64,000 nt of DNA from Takakia lepidozioides (GCA_030704615.1 CM060733.1:53504001-53568000); one strand, 5' to 3'; shown: positions 12,580 through 25,600, counted from the stretch's first letter. A program made the numbers and translations. Notes: a model not told the origin generated them from the letters alone.

Positions 12580-13264
12580 GGATAGAGAGATGAAAGACAT
12601 AGTGATGTAAGCTATTCCACACCATCCACTACCTTTGGCAATTTTCAATTGGAACTCCAAAAAACCATTGTTATAATAGAAAGAACCACAAAAACATAAC
12701 AAACATTAAACTCCATTCGTTTTTTGAGGTACGTATCTAATCTGTCAACCTATTAAACATTATCCAAAATTTCAAAAATAAAAAAGATCAATCTTACCCC
12801 TTTAGATGGATTTGATATGTTAATGATCAAACCAATTACTTAAATATATTGAAGAGACCGTACAAACCATTGGTGTGTGTGTGCGTGTATATATATGTAT
12901 ATAATAGGCTTATTTATCATTGAGTTCATTTATCAGTGGGTTTACAGTTTACTAGTAGGAGGTAAAGTCTTACAGGTGCGGTTCCCGGGGTGGCATGAGA
13001 CTTTGGTAGGCCTACTACCTAATCCCCACCCTTGTCTTATCCACCCTCCCTTCATGCTCTTTCCGCTCTCCTTTTTCAAGCTCCAGTCCTCCCACTCCCC
13101 TCTATCCATAACCCCTTTCAAGGTTATTGTTACGGGAGGGGGGCAATAGAAGGTGAGGAGCTTGGAAGTGGGGAACGGGAGGAAGGGAGCAGGATCTAAT
13201 TCTAGGACTAAGATTTTTGAGAAATGAAACAAATATGAAACCATCTTGTTTTCTTAATCAGAAA
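12580..13264. other. Intergenic 3' flank of the EFHC gene
   Basis: No gene seen. The first 250 bases are AT-rich and would include the 3' untranslated region. A (TG)n(TA)n microsatellite runs from about 12871 to 12905. A C/T-rich stretch (13019-13130) with short spurious reading frames has no recognisable protein. Confidence 0.5.
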
Positions 13265-13513
13265 CCAATGCACATCACCGCACGAACAGGTCTATGACAT
13301 CTGGTATGATTCCAGCCTTGACGATGTCACCATGGACCTCTTTGTCCTTTTCCAAGACTACTAGCCTCACACAAGCTTTGCAAATGAAATGAATGTCATG
13401 ACCTGGTTTGGCTTCACCCCATGCTCCATATTATTTGCTCATAGGTCTCCAAAGCCTCCATCCGGCACCGCTACTATGCATATCCTGACAAAGTCTTGGT
13501 CTCCCCCATCAGC

Positions 13514-14116
13514 CACTAAAGCAAATGGGGGGGTTTTGCAACGCCGCCCCGTGCGGCGCTGAGCGTGCGATGCCAACCCCGCGGCGCCTTTTTGCGACAC
13601 CCTTGCGACGTCCAACCATAGCAAGGTGGCATGAAGGGGAAAGGGGCCCCCGCTGCGACTGATTTTTTTTTTTCTTGCGACACCCCGACAGTACCAAAAC
13701 AAAACAAAACCCGAAAAAAAAAAAAAAAAACAAAAACAAACAAACAACGTTGCGACGCTCCGGCGTCATAGATGTGTCACTGAGGGCGCCCCAGCGACTC
13801 TGCGATGCCGGGGCATCGTGACAGCATCGCCACAATGGGGATTTGTTTGGTTTTTTTTGGGGGGGGCTTTGCGGCCCTCAATGTCACAAAAGCGTTGTTG
13901 TGGGCGCCCTGCGCTGGGATGCCCAACGTTGCGACGCCAAAGGGTCGCAACAGTGTTGTAGTCAGCTTAGGTCATCACAAGGACGTTGCTTGGGGCGCTT
14001 GGCGGTGGGGCTGCAACAACGGCGACGACGTTGGGGCTGGGCACTAAGGGTGTGGAGATTGCAACTCTCCGGCGTCACAAGAAGGACCCCTTAGAAGGAA
14101 CTTCAAAGAAATCTTG

Positions 14117-14153
<37 letters not shown>

Positions 14154-14629
14154 CTTTTGTGATACATAGATATATCGTTTGTGTATTGGTTAGTCTATAG
14201 TGTCTTAGAAATGTTATAACGTGGAGGTCCTAGGTTCAAGTATGCATTGCCTAATATATGTAAAACAATGAACATATTGTCATTGGACAGAACCGGAGTC
14301 AATGGTCAACAAGTTTTTAAAATTCAAATTTCAAATTTAAATTTTCTCACATAAATTCAGATGTACCCCCTTAAACTGCGACGTCCGGGCATCGCATTTT
14401 GCGACCCCGGACGTTGCTAATTCGGCATTGCAGAGTAGGTTTTTTTTTTTTAAGCCCGGACGTCACAAGTTGTACTGGCGCAAAATTGCGACCCCCATCG
14501 GTCACAAAATTGCGATGTTTTTGGCGACGCCCGGCGTTGCAAAATTGGCCCCTCCCCCCTGCCCGACAAGGGCTGTTTTGCGACGCCGCGACGTTGACCC
14601 CCCCCCCCCCCCCCCTTTTCCCTGTAGTG
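13514..14629. mobile_element. Non-autonomous CACTA (En/Spm) element, 1.1 kb
   Basis: The left end is CACTAAAGCAAATGGGGGGG, and the right end read inward on the minus strand is CACTACAGGGAAAAGGGGGG. Both are followed by GC-rich sequence. The trinucleotide AGC flanks both sides (13511-13513 and 14630-14632), the 3-bp target duplication expected of CACTA elements. The interior has many copies of a GCGACG-type motif in both orientations (for example TTTGCGACGCC and GGCGTTGCAAAA), the usual arrangement of subterminal transposase-binding repeats. There is no transposase. A (TA)n microsatellite is at about 14119-14149. Homopolymers (A18 near 13713-13730, a long C run near 14598-14615) may be unreliable. 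Confidence 0.75.
14190..14260 (+). repeat. tRNA-like (SINE-type) sequence inside the small CACTA
   Basis: TTGGTTAGTCTATAGTGTC followed, after a gap, by GTGGAGGTCCTAGGTTCAAG resembles A-box and B-box spacing of a tRNA-derived SINE head. No complete cloverleaf can be drawn, so it is not called a tRNA gene. It would be a nested insertion or a captured fragment. Confidence 0.35.
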
Positions 14630-14984
14630 AGCCCCTTAAGCATAGGTCAGCCTCATCCCACGCCCTTGCTGTGCAAGTCCTACGATCATGGCTGTCATCG
14701 CGCTCTATAGCTCATTCAACCATAATGTGGAACACTCCATTTGCATCCTCGATGCACCTACATTTAGCAAACACGTCCACTAGGAGTTGTTCAGAATGAT
14801 ATTGACCTCTTTGCTCATGGATCATCACTCATTGATCATCGCTCTTATCGCACAGGTCTTATTTATAAAGAAATGTGACCCGGTTCGGTTTCACCCTTCC
14901 ACATGTGCATTTGGTAGATGACATGCGATTCAACTGAAGCCACCATCTAACTTTTGAATTCATCATGTTAAGAACTGGAACTGG

Positions 14985-17150
14985 GAGGTATGCCAAACTT
15001 GCCCTGGGGTGCTTATGCATACAAAGTCATGTCTTTTGGACTTTGTAATGCACCAGCAACTTTCCAGATAGTGATAAGTGAATCTTTCCATGAGTATTTG
15101 GATGATTTCATGCAAGTGTTCTTAGATGACTTCAGTGTGTACAGCTCTAAGAATGAGCACTTGCAAAAGTTGGAATTATATTTGGTCAAATGCAAGATGA
15201 GAGGTCTTGGTCTGAATCCAGAAAAATGTACTTTCTGTGTGAACTTAGGGGTACTTCTGGCCCGACACATTGTGTGTAAGAAGGGACTGCTTGTGGATCC
15301 TAGAAAAATTGAGGCTATTAAAACATCCCCACCACCAGTAAATGTTAAGGCTCTAAGGAGATTCCTTGGACAAACCAGCTATTACAGAAGGTTTGTCAGA
15401 TGGTATGCACAGATGGCAGCACCATTGAGCAAGCTTTTGAAGAAGGATGCAGTGTTTGCATGGACAGCTAAATATAACAGGCATTTGAGACAATTACAAT
15501 GTCAATAACAACTACACCTGTGTTGATTAATCCTCATTGGCATATGGTATTTCATGTACACTGTGATGCCTCAGGAGAAGCATTGGGGGCTGTGTTAGCC
15601 CAAAATGTCACAGGAAACATAGATTCACTTATGTATTATGCTAACAGACTGTTGAACAGTACTGAAAGGAACTATAACACCACCGAAAGAGAAGCTTTGG
15701 CAATGATTTATTTATGAGTCAAGAAGTTCAGGCATTATTTGCTGGGAATGAAGTTTATGTTCTATGTGGATCATCAGGCTTTGATTTATCTGGTGAACAA
15801 GCTTTTGATAAGTGGCAGGATAACAAGATGGTTGATTATTTTGCATGAGTTTGAATTCGAAGTTGTTTACAAGCCTGTACGTTTGCATCTTGTGGCAGAT
15901 CACTTGTCACGCCTTTCAACAGGAGAACCCGCCACATGAGTAGACAATCAACTGCCTGATGCGAGTTTATTTGCAGTGGAAGTGCATGGAGCAGATGATT
16001 GGTTAGATTGGTAGTGGCCAATCAGATACTACCTTACTCATGGAGAGTGCCCATCAAGTTATGGGAAGGAGCAGAGGAAAAGAATAGCTATCAAGGCATT
16101 ACCATACACTATGATAGATGGAAGATTGTATAAGCTAAGACCTGATGGAGTTCTTAAACGATGCTTGTATCACCATGAGGTAAATAAAGTTTTGGAAGAA
16201 GTTCATAAAGGAGTGGCTGGAGGCCATTTTGGAGAAGAGACTACCAGTAAGAAAATATTACTTGCAGGTTACCAGTGGCCTACTTTGTTTAGAGATGACA
16301 CAAGTATTGCAAGAGTTGTGATGAGTGTCAGAGGCTAGGACCTTTGCAAAGATCTGGGAAGATGGCTTTGCATCCTACGATGCCTACTGAACCATTCTAG
16401 AAATGGGGATTAGACTTTGTTGGACCAATTAATCCACCAGCCAGGATTACACAGAACAAGTATATAATCACAGCCACTGATTATACCACAAAATGGGTGG
16501 AAGCTAAGGCTCTGAGGGACAACACAGCTAAGGTTCCTATATGAGAACATTCTCACAAGATTTGGCTGTCCTTTGGAATTTATCAGTGACCAGGGAAGTC
16601 ATTTCATTAATGAGACCATTGAACTATTGACTAAAGAATTCATGATTGTGCACAAGAACAGTACAACCTATTACCCACAGGGCAATGGGCAGGCAGAGGC
16701 CACCAACAAAATACTATTCACTATCATGGCTAAGATAGTCAATGCAAACATGACAGACTGGGATACAAAGCTGTTGACAGCTTTGTGGTCATACATGACT
16801 TCATATAAGGTCACCATCAAGTATACACCATTCCAATTAGTTTATTGCATGGAAGCTTTACTTCCAGTGGAGTTCTTATTACTTACTATAAGAACTGAAT
16901 AGGGAAGGAGAATGAAATTGGAGGATTCAATTAAAGTAAGGAAACATGAATTATATCATGTGTAAGAAGTACTGCTGATGCAGCAGATAACATGACCAGA
17001 ATTCAGATGAAGAGGAAGGATCAGTTTGATGAAGGTAAATTGAAGACTTTTAAGACAAGTGATTTGGTACTGTGGTTGTAGAAGAAGGGAAGGATTAAAG
17101 CTTCTAAGCTTAAATCACCATGGAAATGATCTTATGTAGAAGATGTATGA
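14985..17150 (+). pseudogene. Ty3/Gypsy pol remnant: RT, RNase H, integrase
   Basis: The piece starts inside reverse transcriptase (WGAYAYKVMSFGLCNAPATF, then FMQVFLDDFSVYS with the catalytic DD) and runs to the RT thumb (ALRRFLGQTSYYRRFV). RNase H follows at about 15500-15940 (HVHCDASGEALGAVLAQNV, TEREALAMIY, VDHQALIYLVN, ADHLSRLSTGEP). Integrase is at about 16100-16900: a zinc-binding start (HKGVAGGHFGEETTSKKIL) and a core with the acidic residues in [23 protein letters not shown] and YYPQGNGQAEATN. Stops and frameshifts occur near 15508, 15717, 15940, 16338, 16395 and 16545, so it is dead. Everything upstream of RT motif 4 is missing. It is the same clade as the element at 34.5-39.3 kb. 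Confidence 0.9.
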
Positions 17151-17349
17151 TAACAACACAACTATGTTACAAACCATTAACAAAGAGATGTTTGGTAGAG
17201 TCAATGCCAATAAGTTGAAGGGATACAATGGTATCCATGATAGACCATTGCAGCATGATTTGCATCTTGAAACACAGATGCAGTCACAGACTACACCAGT
17301 AGCACCAGCGAAACATGAAGCACTTGTCATAATGCCGAATGTGTAGGGT

Positions 17350-17475
17350 CATAGCAGAGAACACAAGTGTTTACACAGCCATCACAGCCCACCACAGCCT
17401 ATTACAACATATCACAGCTTACTACAGCTTGTCACAGCTTGTCACAGCCCAACATAGGCAACACAGCCCACACAG
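17350..17475 (+). repeat. Tandem CACAGCC-type decamer array
   Basis: About a dozen imperfect units of roughly 10-12 bases built on TCACAGCCCA or ACACAGCC (for example CCATCACAGCCCACCACAGC) follow the Gypsy pol remnant. A related array is at 60410-60550, shortly downstream of an LTR start. This suggests that both belong to LTR U3-type sequence. Confidence 0.75.
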
Positions 17476-17607
17476 GTCGCACAGTCCATAGGGGCAGTGA
17501 CAGATGGACACGAGTTAACGTCAATTAAGTGGCCGGTAAGTGTAAAGACAGTTTGGAAGTCAAACTCGGAGAATGTGCCACGCGGACAGAGGGAGACATG
17601 AGAGTGT

Positions 17608-18087
17608 TTGAATTCAAACATGTGGCCTAAGGGGCAAAACACTCCGCATTACATGTACTGCAATAACGGGCGCCATCACTTAAGAAGACAAATAAGGCCG
17701 TCAAAGTACCTACCCGGTACATCAACCAAAACTTATTATGAACCCATTAATGCATCAAGAGGACAGGTAACGGAACATATTACGCGTCCGGCAAAGGAGA
17801 ACCTTTGCCACATATGCAATCCTAGTGGTCATTCCAAGATGGAATGTGAACAGATTAAAGTAAAAATGAGAAGTTACCTAATGAAACAACGGCCAATCAC
17901 CAACGTGAATTTTGTGCAAGAGACTCCATTCAAAAAACAAGAACAAGAAACTAAGAAGATTATGAGCGGAAGAATAGGTGTTATTCCGGATAACCAGTGT
18001 CTCGACAGGAGGGGTAATCAAAGCTATAGCTTTGTAGTTGTGGCGGATATCACGGACTATATACTAGCTCTACTTCTTACGCAATGA
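17608..18087 (+). pseudogene. Retroelement gag-like fragment with a CCHC knuckle
   Basis: An open frame of about 159 codons contains CHICNPSGHSKMEC, a Cys-X2-Cys-X4-His-X4-Cys zinc knuckle as in retrotransposon gag nucleocapsid. The rest is basic and unremarkable (PKGQNTPHYMYC, MRSYLMKQRPITNVNF). There is no recognisable capsid in front and no protease behind. It lies between the CACAGCC array and the unassigned ORF at 18.3 kb, so it is probably part of a separate decayed LTR element. Confidence 0.6.
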
Positions 18088-18255
18088 CGCAAGGAAGGAC
18101 AGGTCGAAAGTACTTTTTTTCTTACTCACTATTTGCAAGCCCCGCAGGCTTACACCCACTTGTCTGTTTCATTTTGTGCTAATCACACTTTCATGTAACA
18201 CGCATTACAAGCTTTCCTGCAGTTATTCCAAACAATGTCTTCTTATTTGTCCAGG

Positions 18256-19161
18256 ATGAAGCGAATTAGAGAGATGGAGGATCTACGAGTGAAGAGCACG
18301 ACGATCTTATAGAGGCAGATAATCGCCACACCACAGACAGTGCAGCTGCTGAAGGAATTGCGGTTGGAGGGATTGTTGCGCAAAGAGTGGTCTTTGCATC
18401 ATTGGGAATTGATGATCCAGTTCATCAAGAACTTTGAGCCAAAGACGAGAGTTACCCAGGTAAAAGACGTAGATATACAAGTTACTCCGCAGTACTTGCA
18501 GCAGCTTTTTGAATTACCATCTGGTAATGTGAGCGTGGACGAGCACAGGGTAAGATTGCAAGTAGGGGATCTTTTCCAAGAAACGAGTTTCTTCAGGAAC
18601 CAATGATTCACTTGCACCAAAGCCGAGTATCCAGGGTTGAGAGAAATTGGCCAGATACTAAACATTCTGTTTGCCATGAAACAGAACCAACAATATCTTA
18701 GCAGATCTTTTACGGAGGAGGTTCTGAAAGCTTTGAAAGGAGAGGATGTAGCTTGGGCGGAGATGATGCACAGTGGTTTGGTGGAGGAGATGAAACGATT
18801 ATAAAATATTACTGCCAAGTCCCCAATTATTGTGTCTGGCCCAATTATTGCACATATTATCTTTGATTCTTGCTTGTTTGATGCGCAAGAACGCAAAGTA
18901 TTGGGGGTGTTTGAGGCAGCCACAACTGCAGTTGATGAGCAAGGCTCTTCACAAGGTGAAGGAGGCTTAGAGAGGCAGCACCAGTCCAAGAGACAGAAGA
19001 GGGACGCAACTGTAATGGCAGATCCACTGGCCGCAAGGAACCCTCACGATGATGTTTCTATAGCTCCTGCACAGGATGGGGTGCAGCAGCACAACGGGCT
19101 ATTACTACTGGAAGCACGGCCATTAGAGAGGGTAAAACTTTTTTCTGACACCCAAACCTGA
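18256..19161 (+). pseudogene. Unassigned retroelement ORF, broken
   Basis: A frame opens at 18256 (MKRIREMEDLRVKSTTIL), hits a stop near 18310, and continues 18340-18606 (LRLEGLLRKEWSLHHWELMI, VTPQYLQQLFELPSGNVSVD), then past stops to 19161 (PIIVSGPIIAHIIFDSCLF). The pattern of an LP-G.. turn followed by a hydrophobic GP-IIAHI helix is reminiscent of plant-mobile-domain or DUF1985-type proteins carried by some retroelements, but I cannot name it firmly. The C-terminal part is charged and Gln-rich. It may be the N-terminal half of the same protein type whose coiled-coil half is seen at 58.4-60.2 kb. Confidence 0.4.
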
Positions 19162-19688
19162 CTTTGGGGTTTTGTGACAGCCATATGTGGATATGTACTC
19201 TCAACCAGTTCTTGATAAATTTCCATCTGCTATGTTTGGATTGCCCTTTCCAAGCATTTAACATTGGTCTTTGGTAGCAAACACCGATTCATGAAGTAAA
19301 TCTTTCAGCCACTTGTATGGGAAGTATTACCCATACAAGCGTGAATGCACCGGATCCAAATCTGCAAGTTAGGGTAAGTTCTATTGATTTGCCAAAAGTA
19401 CATGTAACACTGTGACAATGCGGGATTCCCATTCGGCAAGTGATCTCATTGCCGTGAAGGCCGAGAAGAGACTAGCAAGGCCGACAACTTGAGGTTATGC
19501 AACCCTTTGTGCATGCTTGCGAAGACACTAAATTAGAGGGGGGTGGGCTGAATTGGAGGGAGAACTGGAGCTTGGTTCTCAATCTTGCATGAACATTTGG
19601 ATTGCTAGGTTAAAGCTGTTGCTTTTCCTTTTGAAGCAGTGTACTCAGTGGTGTAACTTGCAGTGTTATTGCAGACGATTCGCCTAGG
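19162..19688. other. Upstream region and leader of the CTL gene
   Basis: No complete gene. A splice acceptor (TGCAGTGTTATTGCAG, ending at about 19677) sits 11 bases before the CTL start codon, so a 5' untranslated exon and intron probably lie upstream in this stretch. I cannot place the first exon. A GGGGGGTGGG run is near 19538. Confidence 0.4.
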
Positions 19689-22600
19689 ATGGGGGCTAAA
19701 GGGGCACCATCTATACGTGAGGACCACTTAAACAACGACAGGATTGAACAGCCTTTACTGCACAAATCAGGAAGCTCAAATGGAAGAGATTCTCATACAC
19801 AGCATGGAGCAGTTGTCTCTGTCCCTTCTTCTCAAGATGGATCGGCAGTGTTTGGCTATAACATGGGATTGAGGCCTTATCAAGACATTACTTTTTCCAT
19901 AATCTTCCTGCTGCTTGTGCTAGTGACGTTTGGTTTTGGGATATATGGGACAACCAACTCCAATCCTGATTACCAATGGGTTGAATCAGCACACTATGAC
20001 CGTAGACATGGCTGTTCCATCCTGGATCATGTGGAAACTGAAAATCTGCCTTTGCATATGGGCAGGATACTGAATGGAAACGAGTCATCTTTCTCAGGGG
20101 GAGCACTTGGCAGTATTAAGTCCAACTCTGATAAACCAATACTGATTACAGCCCTGACTACACTAATCTTGAGTGCACCACTTGCCTTGGGGATGCTATG
20201 GGTTCTCCGGACTTATACAAAAGAGCTGGTGTATGCCAGCCTTCCTTTCTTTGTACTTCTTCCCATTGCCTTGAATATCACCTGGTTCGTCCTTTGCCAG
20301 AGAGACAGAGAGTGCCGGCAAAATTTTGATCCATCAGCACAAATATTTCTGTTTATATTTATTCTCCTAATGTGCGGGCTGATGATCTACGTCATCTATT
20401 CCAACTGGGAGCGTGTTGAACTGACTATTCGAGTTGTGAAGACTGCTTCCGAGGCACTCAACCAAAACTTGGCACTTGTGTTCATCTTACCCAGCCTGAC
20501 TTTAGTTCTCTTTCTTTTCTGCATCCCTGTGGTCACCTTTATGTTTTATGCGTATACTAATGGGACTGTTATTCCGAACCCAGATATCATTGACCCCCCA
20601 GAGTATCACTGTGGGAGGGGCACTGACCACCCATGTTGTGTCTGGAAGACAGCACCATGGGTTCCCACATATCTCACTCTTTCAGGATTTGCTGTCCTCT
20701 GGTCAGCCATGATCATGGCACAGGTCCAAGTGTTCACTATCAGTGGTACCATTGCTCAATGGTACTTTGCACAGGCAGAATCTTCCACTGTCGGGACCAC
20801 CAAACGATCCTTGCGGTATGATTCCATCTATCACCTTTTTTATCTGCTAAAATCACATGAACGTATTCTGGTCTGTGATATGGTTGAAATCTTTTTGTGA
20901 TGTCATACTGATAAAGGTGTAAGCTGTATCCCGATCTTCAACTGATTTGACTACATGGATGGTCTAGATGAACACCTGAAAATATGAGCATGTTGTCTGC
21001 TGTGCTATGACATCTGCTGGTGGATGAAAAGGTGGGATTATCTCTGTACATAGATCGTGTTGCTCAAGGTATCTTACCCATTTTAGCCAACAAGTCAGTA
21101 GTCCCTCCTTGGTTGATCTCTGGGTTGTGGGAAAAAGCCCTTGCTGGCAGCCAATGTGATGTTAAGGAGAGAATACAGTGAATGTAGATGATAACGTGAA
21201 GATTGCCTCATATTTAAAAGGGTGGGGTTCCCTTTGCTCCAATCAACTGTAGTGGCTCCAAAAGAGAACTGTACTCAGAAGATGTTGTTTACTGTTGCCT
21301 TGTGGCCATACCCTGTGCCCAGTTTGGGTGGACCAAGAGGAAACAGACGCTATCTTTGTGAGGGGCTCCAAGAGAGAGAAAGTGAGATGGAGAAACCTTA
21401 CAAGATCCCAAGCCCTCAGCAAATAGAATAACAAGAACGCATTCCAAATAACATCAATGAAGTGAGATATGTACTCATAAGACGTTGTTTGCCGTAGCCT
21501 TGTGGCCATTGACCCCATGCCCAGTTTGAGCGGAACACAAAGGGACAGAACCTGCCTTTGTCAGGGGCTGATGCCGGTAGTAAGACTTACGTTGGAATAA
21601 ACAATTGATCCGGGTTTTCCAGATATCCTCTAGAAATCCCTTTACACAAGCATCAATCTGCTGTGTGTGGTTTGCCCAATAACTAGACCCCAAAAGGGCC
21701 TGGGCTTTTGGCTCAGGCTCGAGACTTTCAAAGTTGGTAAACAGAGGTACAGGCACAATTCCCTTGATAGATTTGAAGAGAGCGTCTCTCTGGTGAGAGA
21801 ACCCCGGACAATGAATCAGATAATGAATATTGTCTTCAGGTTGCGCACACAACGGGCAATTGCACTCTCCCTTTCCTCTCTGCTTCTGTTTGCTGTTCAA
21901 AGTTAGGTTTCCCGCCCTAAGTTTAAATTTCAGTCTAGTGCCGAGAGTGGTAGACCCTTGAGGTCCTCCATGATGTCCTGCCCCACGTCACAGACTGGAA
22001 ACAAGTTCAGGGAAGTTTTCATCAGACAATTTCCTGGCAACAGACATGGCTTTGGACAGATTTATCCAGCGGGGTCAAGACTTGCGGGCTAAGATTCAGA
22101 TCCTTGCGAATCTCTTCTACTCTCTTCCGCCAGGACTTAAGCCTGTTTGACAGGGCGATCCTGCTTCCAAGATATAGAGTCGATTAACTTGGGGTATGAT
22201 GTTGGACATATGTTGCAGCTGACCCCACTGACCTTGAATTCATCGCTTAAGGAAGGGATACCAAACTCACCCCGAACAGCCACATTGGCTGTTTTGCAGC
22301 ACGCTGACATGCACTCCTTAAGCACCCCGACTTGAATGGATTCTAGAGACTTAGCCTGGTTGGAGTTATCAACCCATATTGCAGATGCGTACTCCAAGGC
22401 AGGTCTAATAACACGACAAAGCATGGTTTTTCTTACCTCAGAGTTGATCCCTCTGCAGTGGAAAAATTTAGTGAGACCCAGTGCTTTGCGCTTCCCAGTT
22501 TGAACAACTTTCTGAATATGTGCATCCCAATGACACTTGGAGGAAAACTCAACGCCGAGGTATGTGTAGGAAGGAAGGGAGGACCGGAATCTCTTGGCTT

Positions 22601-25600
22601 CCCCACTGCCACTTGAGATCACCTCCTCCTCGGTCGTTGAATGCCACCACTGCACATTTACTGACGTTAGCCTCTAGCCCCCAAAGGTCGAAGTATCTCT
22701 TCGCGCAATCAATCAACTCCTGGAGATTGGAAGGAGTATCCCCTATGCAAAGTCATCCGGAAACATAAGGGCTGGTATGGTGGCATCACCCACCCTTAAC
22801 CCAAATCCCTCACTTTCCGCATCCTCGAGGATTTGATTGATGAAACCATTGAAGAGCAGAGGGGAGAGGGTACATCCTTGAGCTACACCTTGGTCTATGT
22901 CAAAGAAGTTAGACTTCTGTCCCTTAACAGTGACACAACATTTGGTGTGAGCATACAAGTTATGGACAACTCTCCACATCTTTCCCTTGATCCCCCATGA
23001 CCAGAGTCGGAGCCATAGACCGTCTCTCCACAGTGTCATAGGCCTTTTTGACATCCAAGAAAAATACAAAAGTGGGTTTCCCTTCTTTTTTCCTTCCCTG
23101 GATAATTTGGCTTAGAGTGAAGATATGATCCACACATGTTTCGCCGAAAGCCAGCTTGGCCTTCGTGGAAACAATCTCTAGATTCCAGGTCAACCTCGAG
23201 ACGAGTACTTATAACTCTGCAAAATATTTTGCCAACTGCATTGAGGAGCGTGATGCCTCGGTAGTTCCCCGGTTCTTCTCTGTCACCCTTCTTGTATAGA
23301 TTGACAATGACCCCCTGTCGCCAGCGAAAGGGGATCATTTCAGTCCTCCAGATAAGGTTAAAGAGAAGGACAAGGGCCTCTATCATGGATTGCCGCCATG
23401 CTTGATAAGCTCGTTGACTATGCCATCAGGTCCACCGGCTTTATATCCGTTTAAATGCTCAATTGCTTCCACAATCTCAGAAGAACTAATGGGAGCGTTG
23501 TAAGCCTTTGAAATATACTTCAATTCACCAGGGCTGTCTTGAATCATAGGAACAGTTTGCCAACTGTGTCCTTCCATTCATCAGAGGACCCCTCACTGTT
23601 AGACCAATTCTGCCAAGGATACTGTAGTGGGTTTCAAAGGTATTGACAATGTCAACCGTTGAAGTCACCACTGCACCCTTAGTAGTCCTCGGCGCTTGTA
23701 CTTGCTGACAGTTTTTTGGCTACAAACGTTGAAGGGCCAACTAGAATCTCTTGTCATTACCCACATGGTGGTTTAAGTTTATTTCACTGTATAGCTTGTC
23801 CCAGTATAATTTCTTCTGAGACCTTACAAGCTGATTGATATCTTTGCGTATCTGGTAGTACTTAGCCCACAATGCTTTGTTGGTTTCAAATTGCAGCACT
23901 CTTTATAGCGGACTCGTCTCTCAGCTATCTTGAGTTTAATCTCATTGGTCCACCAATTAACAGCCCTACCGCAGACAATTTGTTTCCTCCCAATGATCTT
24001 GTCATCCTCTATATCTTGTTAGCCATAGAGGAGACGAAACTCTCCCAAGAATCCACTGCTCTTTCGACTTCATTTCTTGCAGTGCCAGAGCGAGACTGAA
24101 GGTCTTGGAGCCAGTGGACAAAATGAGGTAGAGCCTCTTGCAAGGCCTGGACATAGTCAGCCTTGACCTCTTCATTTTGGAATTTTTCTATGCGCCACTT
24201 CCAAATCAAACGTTTCACAGATCTCTTGTGTTGGGAAAACACCTTTTGATCTCAGTCCAAACCAGGAAGTGGTCAGAGGTACCAATATCAGTTCTGTCGA
24301 TCAACACACTGGCACTCTGGGGAAACAAATTTTTGTCCATTATGATATAATCCACAGTGGAATCCCCAGTTTGGGCTTTCTCACAAGTCCACTGCACTTG
24401 GTCTCCTTTTGACCTATTATTCAAGGTCAAAAGCTGAAGTTCTTCCAGACAGTGTATTAACCTTCTACCATGAGAATTCATCTCGTCCTCACCAAAAGGC
24501 CCAATGGTATCATCCTGTTGGAGACCTTTGCCCACCCGGGCATTGAAGTCACCCAATAAGATCACCTGACCTTTGGCGAGGAACTTAGCACAGTCCAGCT
24601 TTATGTCTTGGAAGGCTTTGTCTGCGTCAGCACTAAGGGTCCCCTCTGTGGGCATGCAACCCAGCATCAAGATTTTGAAAGTTGGTGAACAGAGGTGCAG
24701 GGACTATGTTCAGAATGTTCCTGAAGAGGGTCAATCTTTTATGAGAATATCCTGAACATTGTCTCACAAAATGGATATTGTCCCCAGGCTGCCTGGACAT
24801 TGAGCATTGACAGTCTCCGTTTCCTCTTTACAGCTGTTTATTGCTCAAAGGTGGACTCCCCTCCCCGAGGTTTAAGGATCAAAGACTCAAATGCAGCAGA
24901 ATGGTTCATTGACATGAGCAGTGTATGGTTATGTCTGGCAATAAAACATTGTTGAATGGTCTGGCTGCTCTTGAATTTGCACAGACTTCTAACTTGAGAT
25001 GTTTCTCAGTACAGGAATGCATTCGGACCTTCATTTGGAACAGTGTGCTTCTCTGGGCTGATTGTCGTGTTTGTGCGGCTGATCCGAAGTGCATTGAACA
25101 AGGCAGATGATGAGCGAGGCCAGCAAGGTGCTGTTGCGCTGCTTCTTCGAGCTTGCCTGGAATGGATACTTCAAGCAGTCGAGTTTCTGACAAAGTACAC
25201 TTCCAACTTTGCGGCAGTCACTGGAGAGAGCTTCTGCTCTTCAGCAGTCATGACATACAATCTACTAAAACGCAATTTTCTCTCAACAATGGTGGTAGAG
25301 GTTATCTCTGATCGACTGCTGGCGATGGTTGTCGTTGTCTGCTCGGTTCTATATGCTCTTTTGGTAAGTCTCCTTGAGATTATTATCCTCAGGTGACTTT
25401 TTCCATTTTCATGCTCAAGATGTGTATGTTTGAGGCCATCGTCAGCACCATTACAATGTTCCAAGACAATAATGAGTGGGAGAGGTCCATTGGGAGTGGA
25501 ATTCTTGTCATCGATGACATTAGCTTGTGATAACTCATAGCGGTGGTCGTTTGCAGGTGTACGGAATTTTGTCTTTGACCACTAGTTCTGAGAGGGATGT

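Larger units (their letters stand above)
13265..14830 (-). pseudogene. PPR fragment split by a CACTA insertion
   Basis: Two minus-strand PPR-like pieces, 13265-13513 and 14633-14830, flank the small CACTA element at 13514-14629. The left piece shows the reverse complement of the same helix-coding phrases as copy A (matching CACCATGGACCTCTTTG and CTCATAGGTCTCCAAAGCC). The right piece shows CATTTGCATCCTCGATGCAC and ACACGTCCACTAGG. Each is frame-disrupted, and only one or two repeats remain. The element therefore landed in an already dead or dying PPR copy. Confidence 0.65.

Noticed and set aside
14190-14260. Possible tRNA gene (A-box and B-box like words)
   Set aside because: No acceptor stem or full cloverleaf can be drawn; kept only as a SINE-like fragment.
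13439-14799. Several overlapping ORFs on both strands in the GC-rich tract
   Set aside because: They arise from homopolymers and repeated GCGACG words in the non-autonomous CACTA, with no protein similarity.
17350-17475. CRISPR-like direct repeats
   Set aside because: Units are 10-12 bases with no unique spacers, in a plant retroelement context; this is a tandem satellite.
22147-22768. Plus-strand ORFs within the LINE
   Set aside because: They are antisense to the LINE reverse transcriptase and have no recognisable domains.
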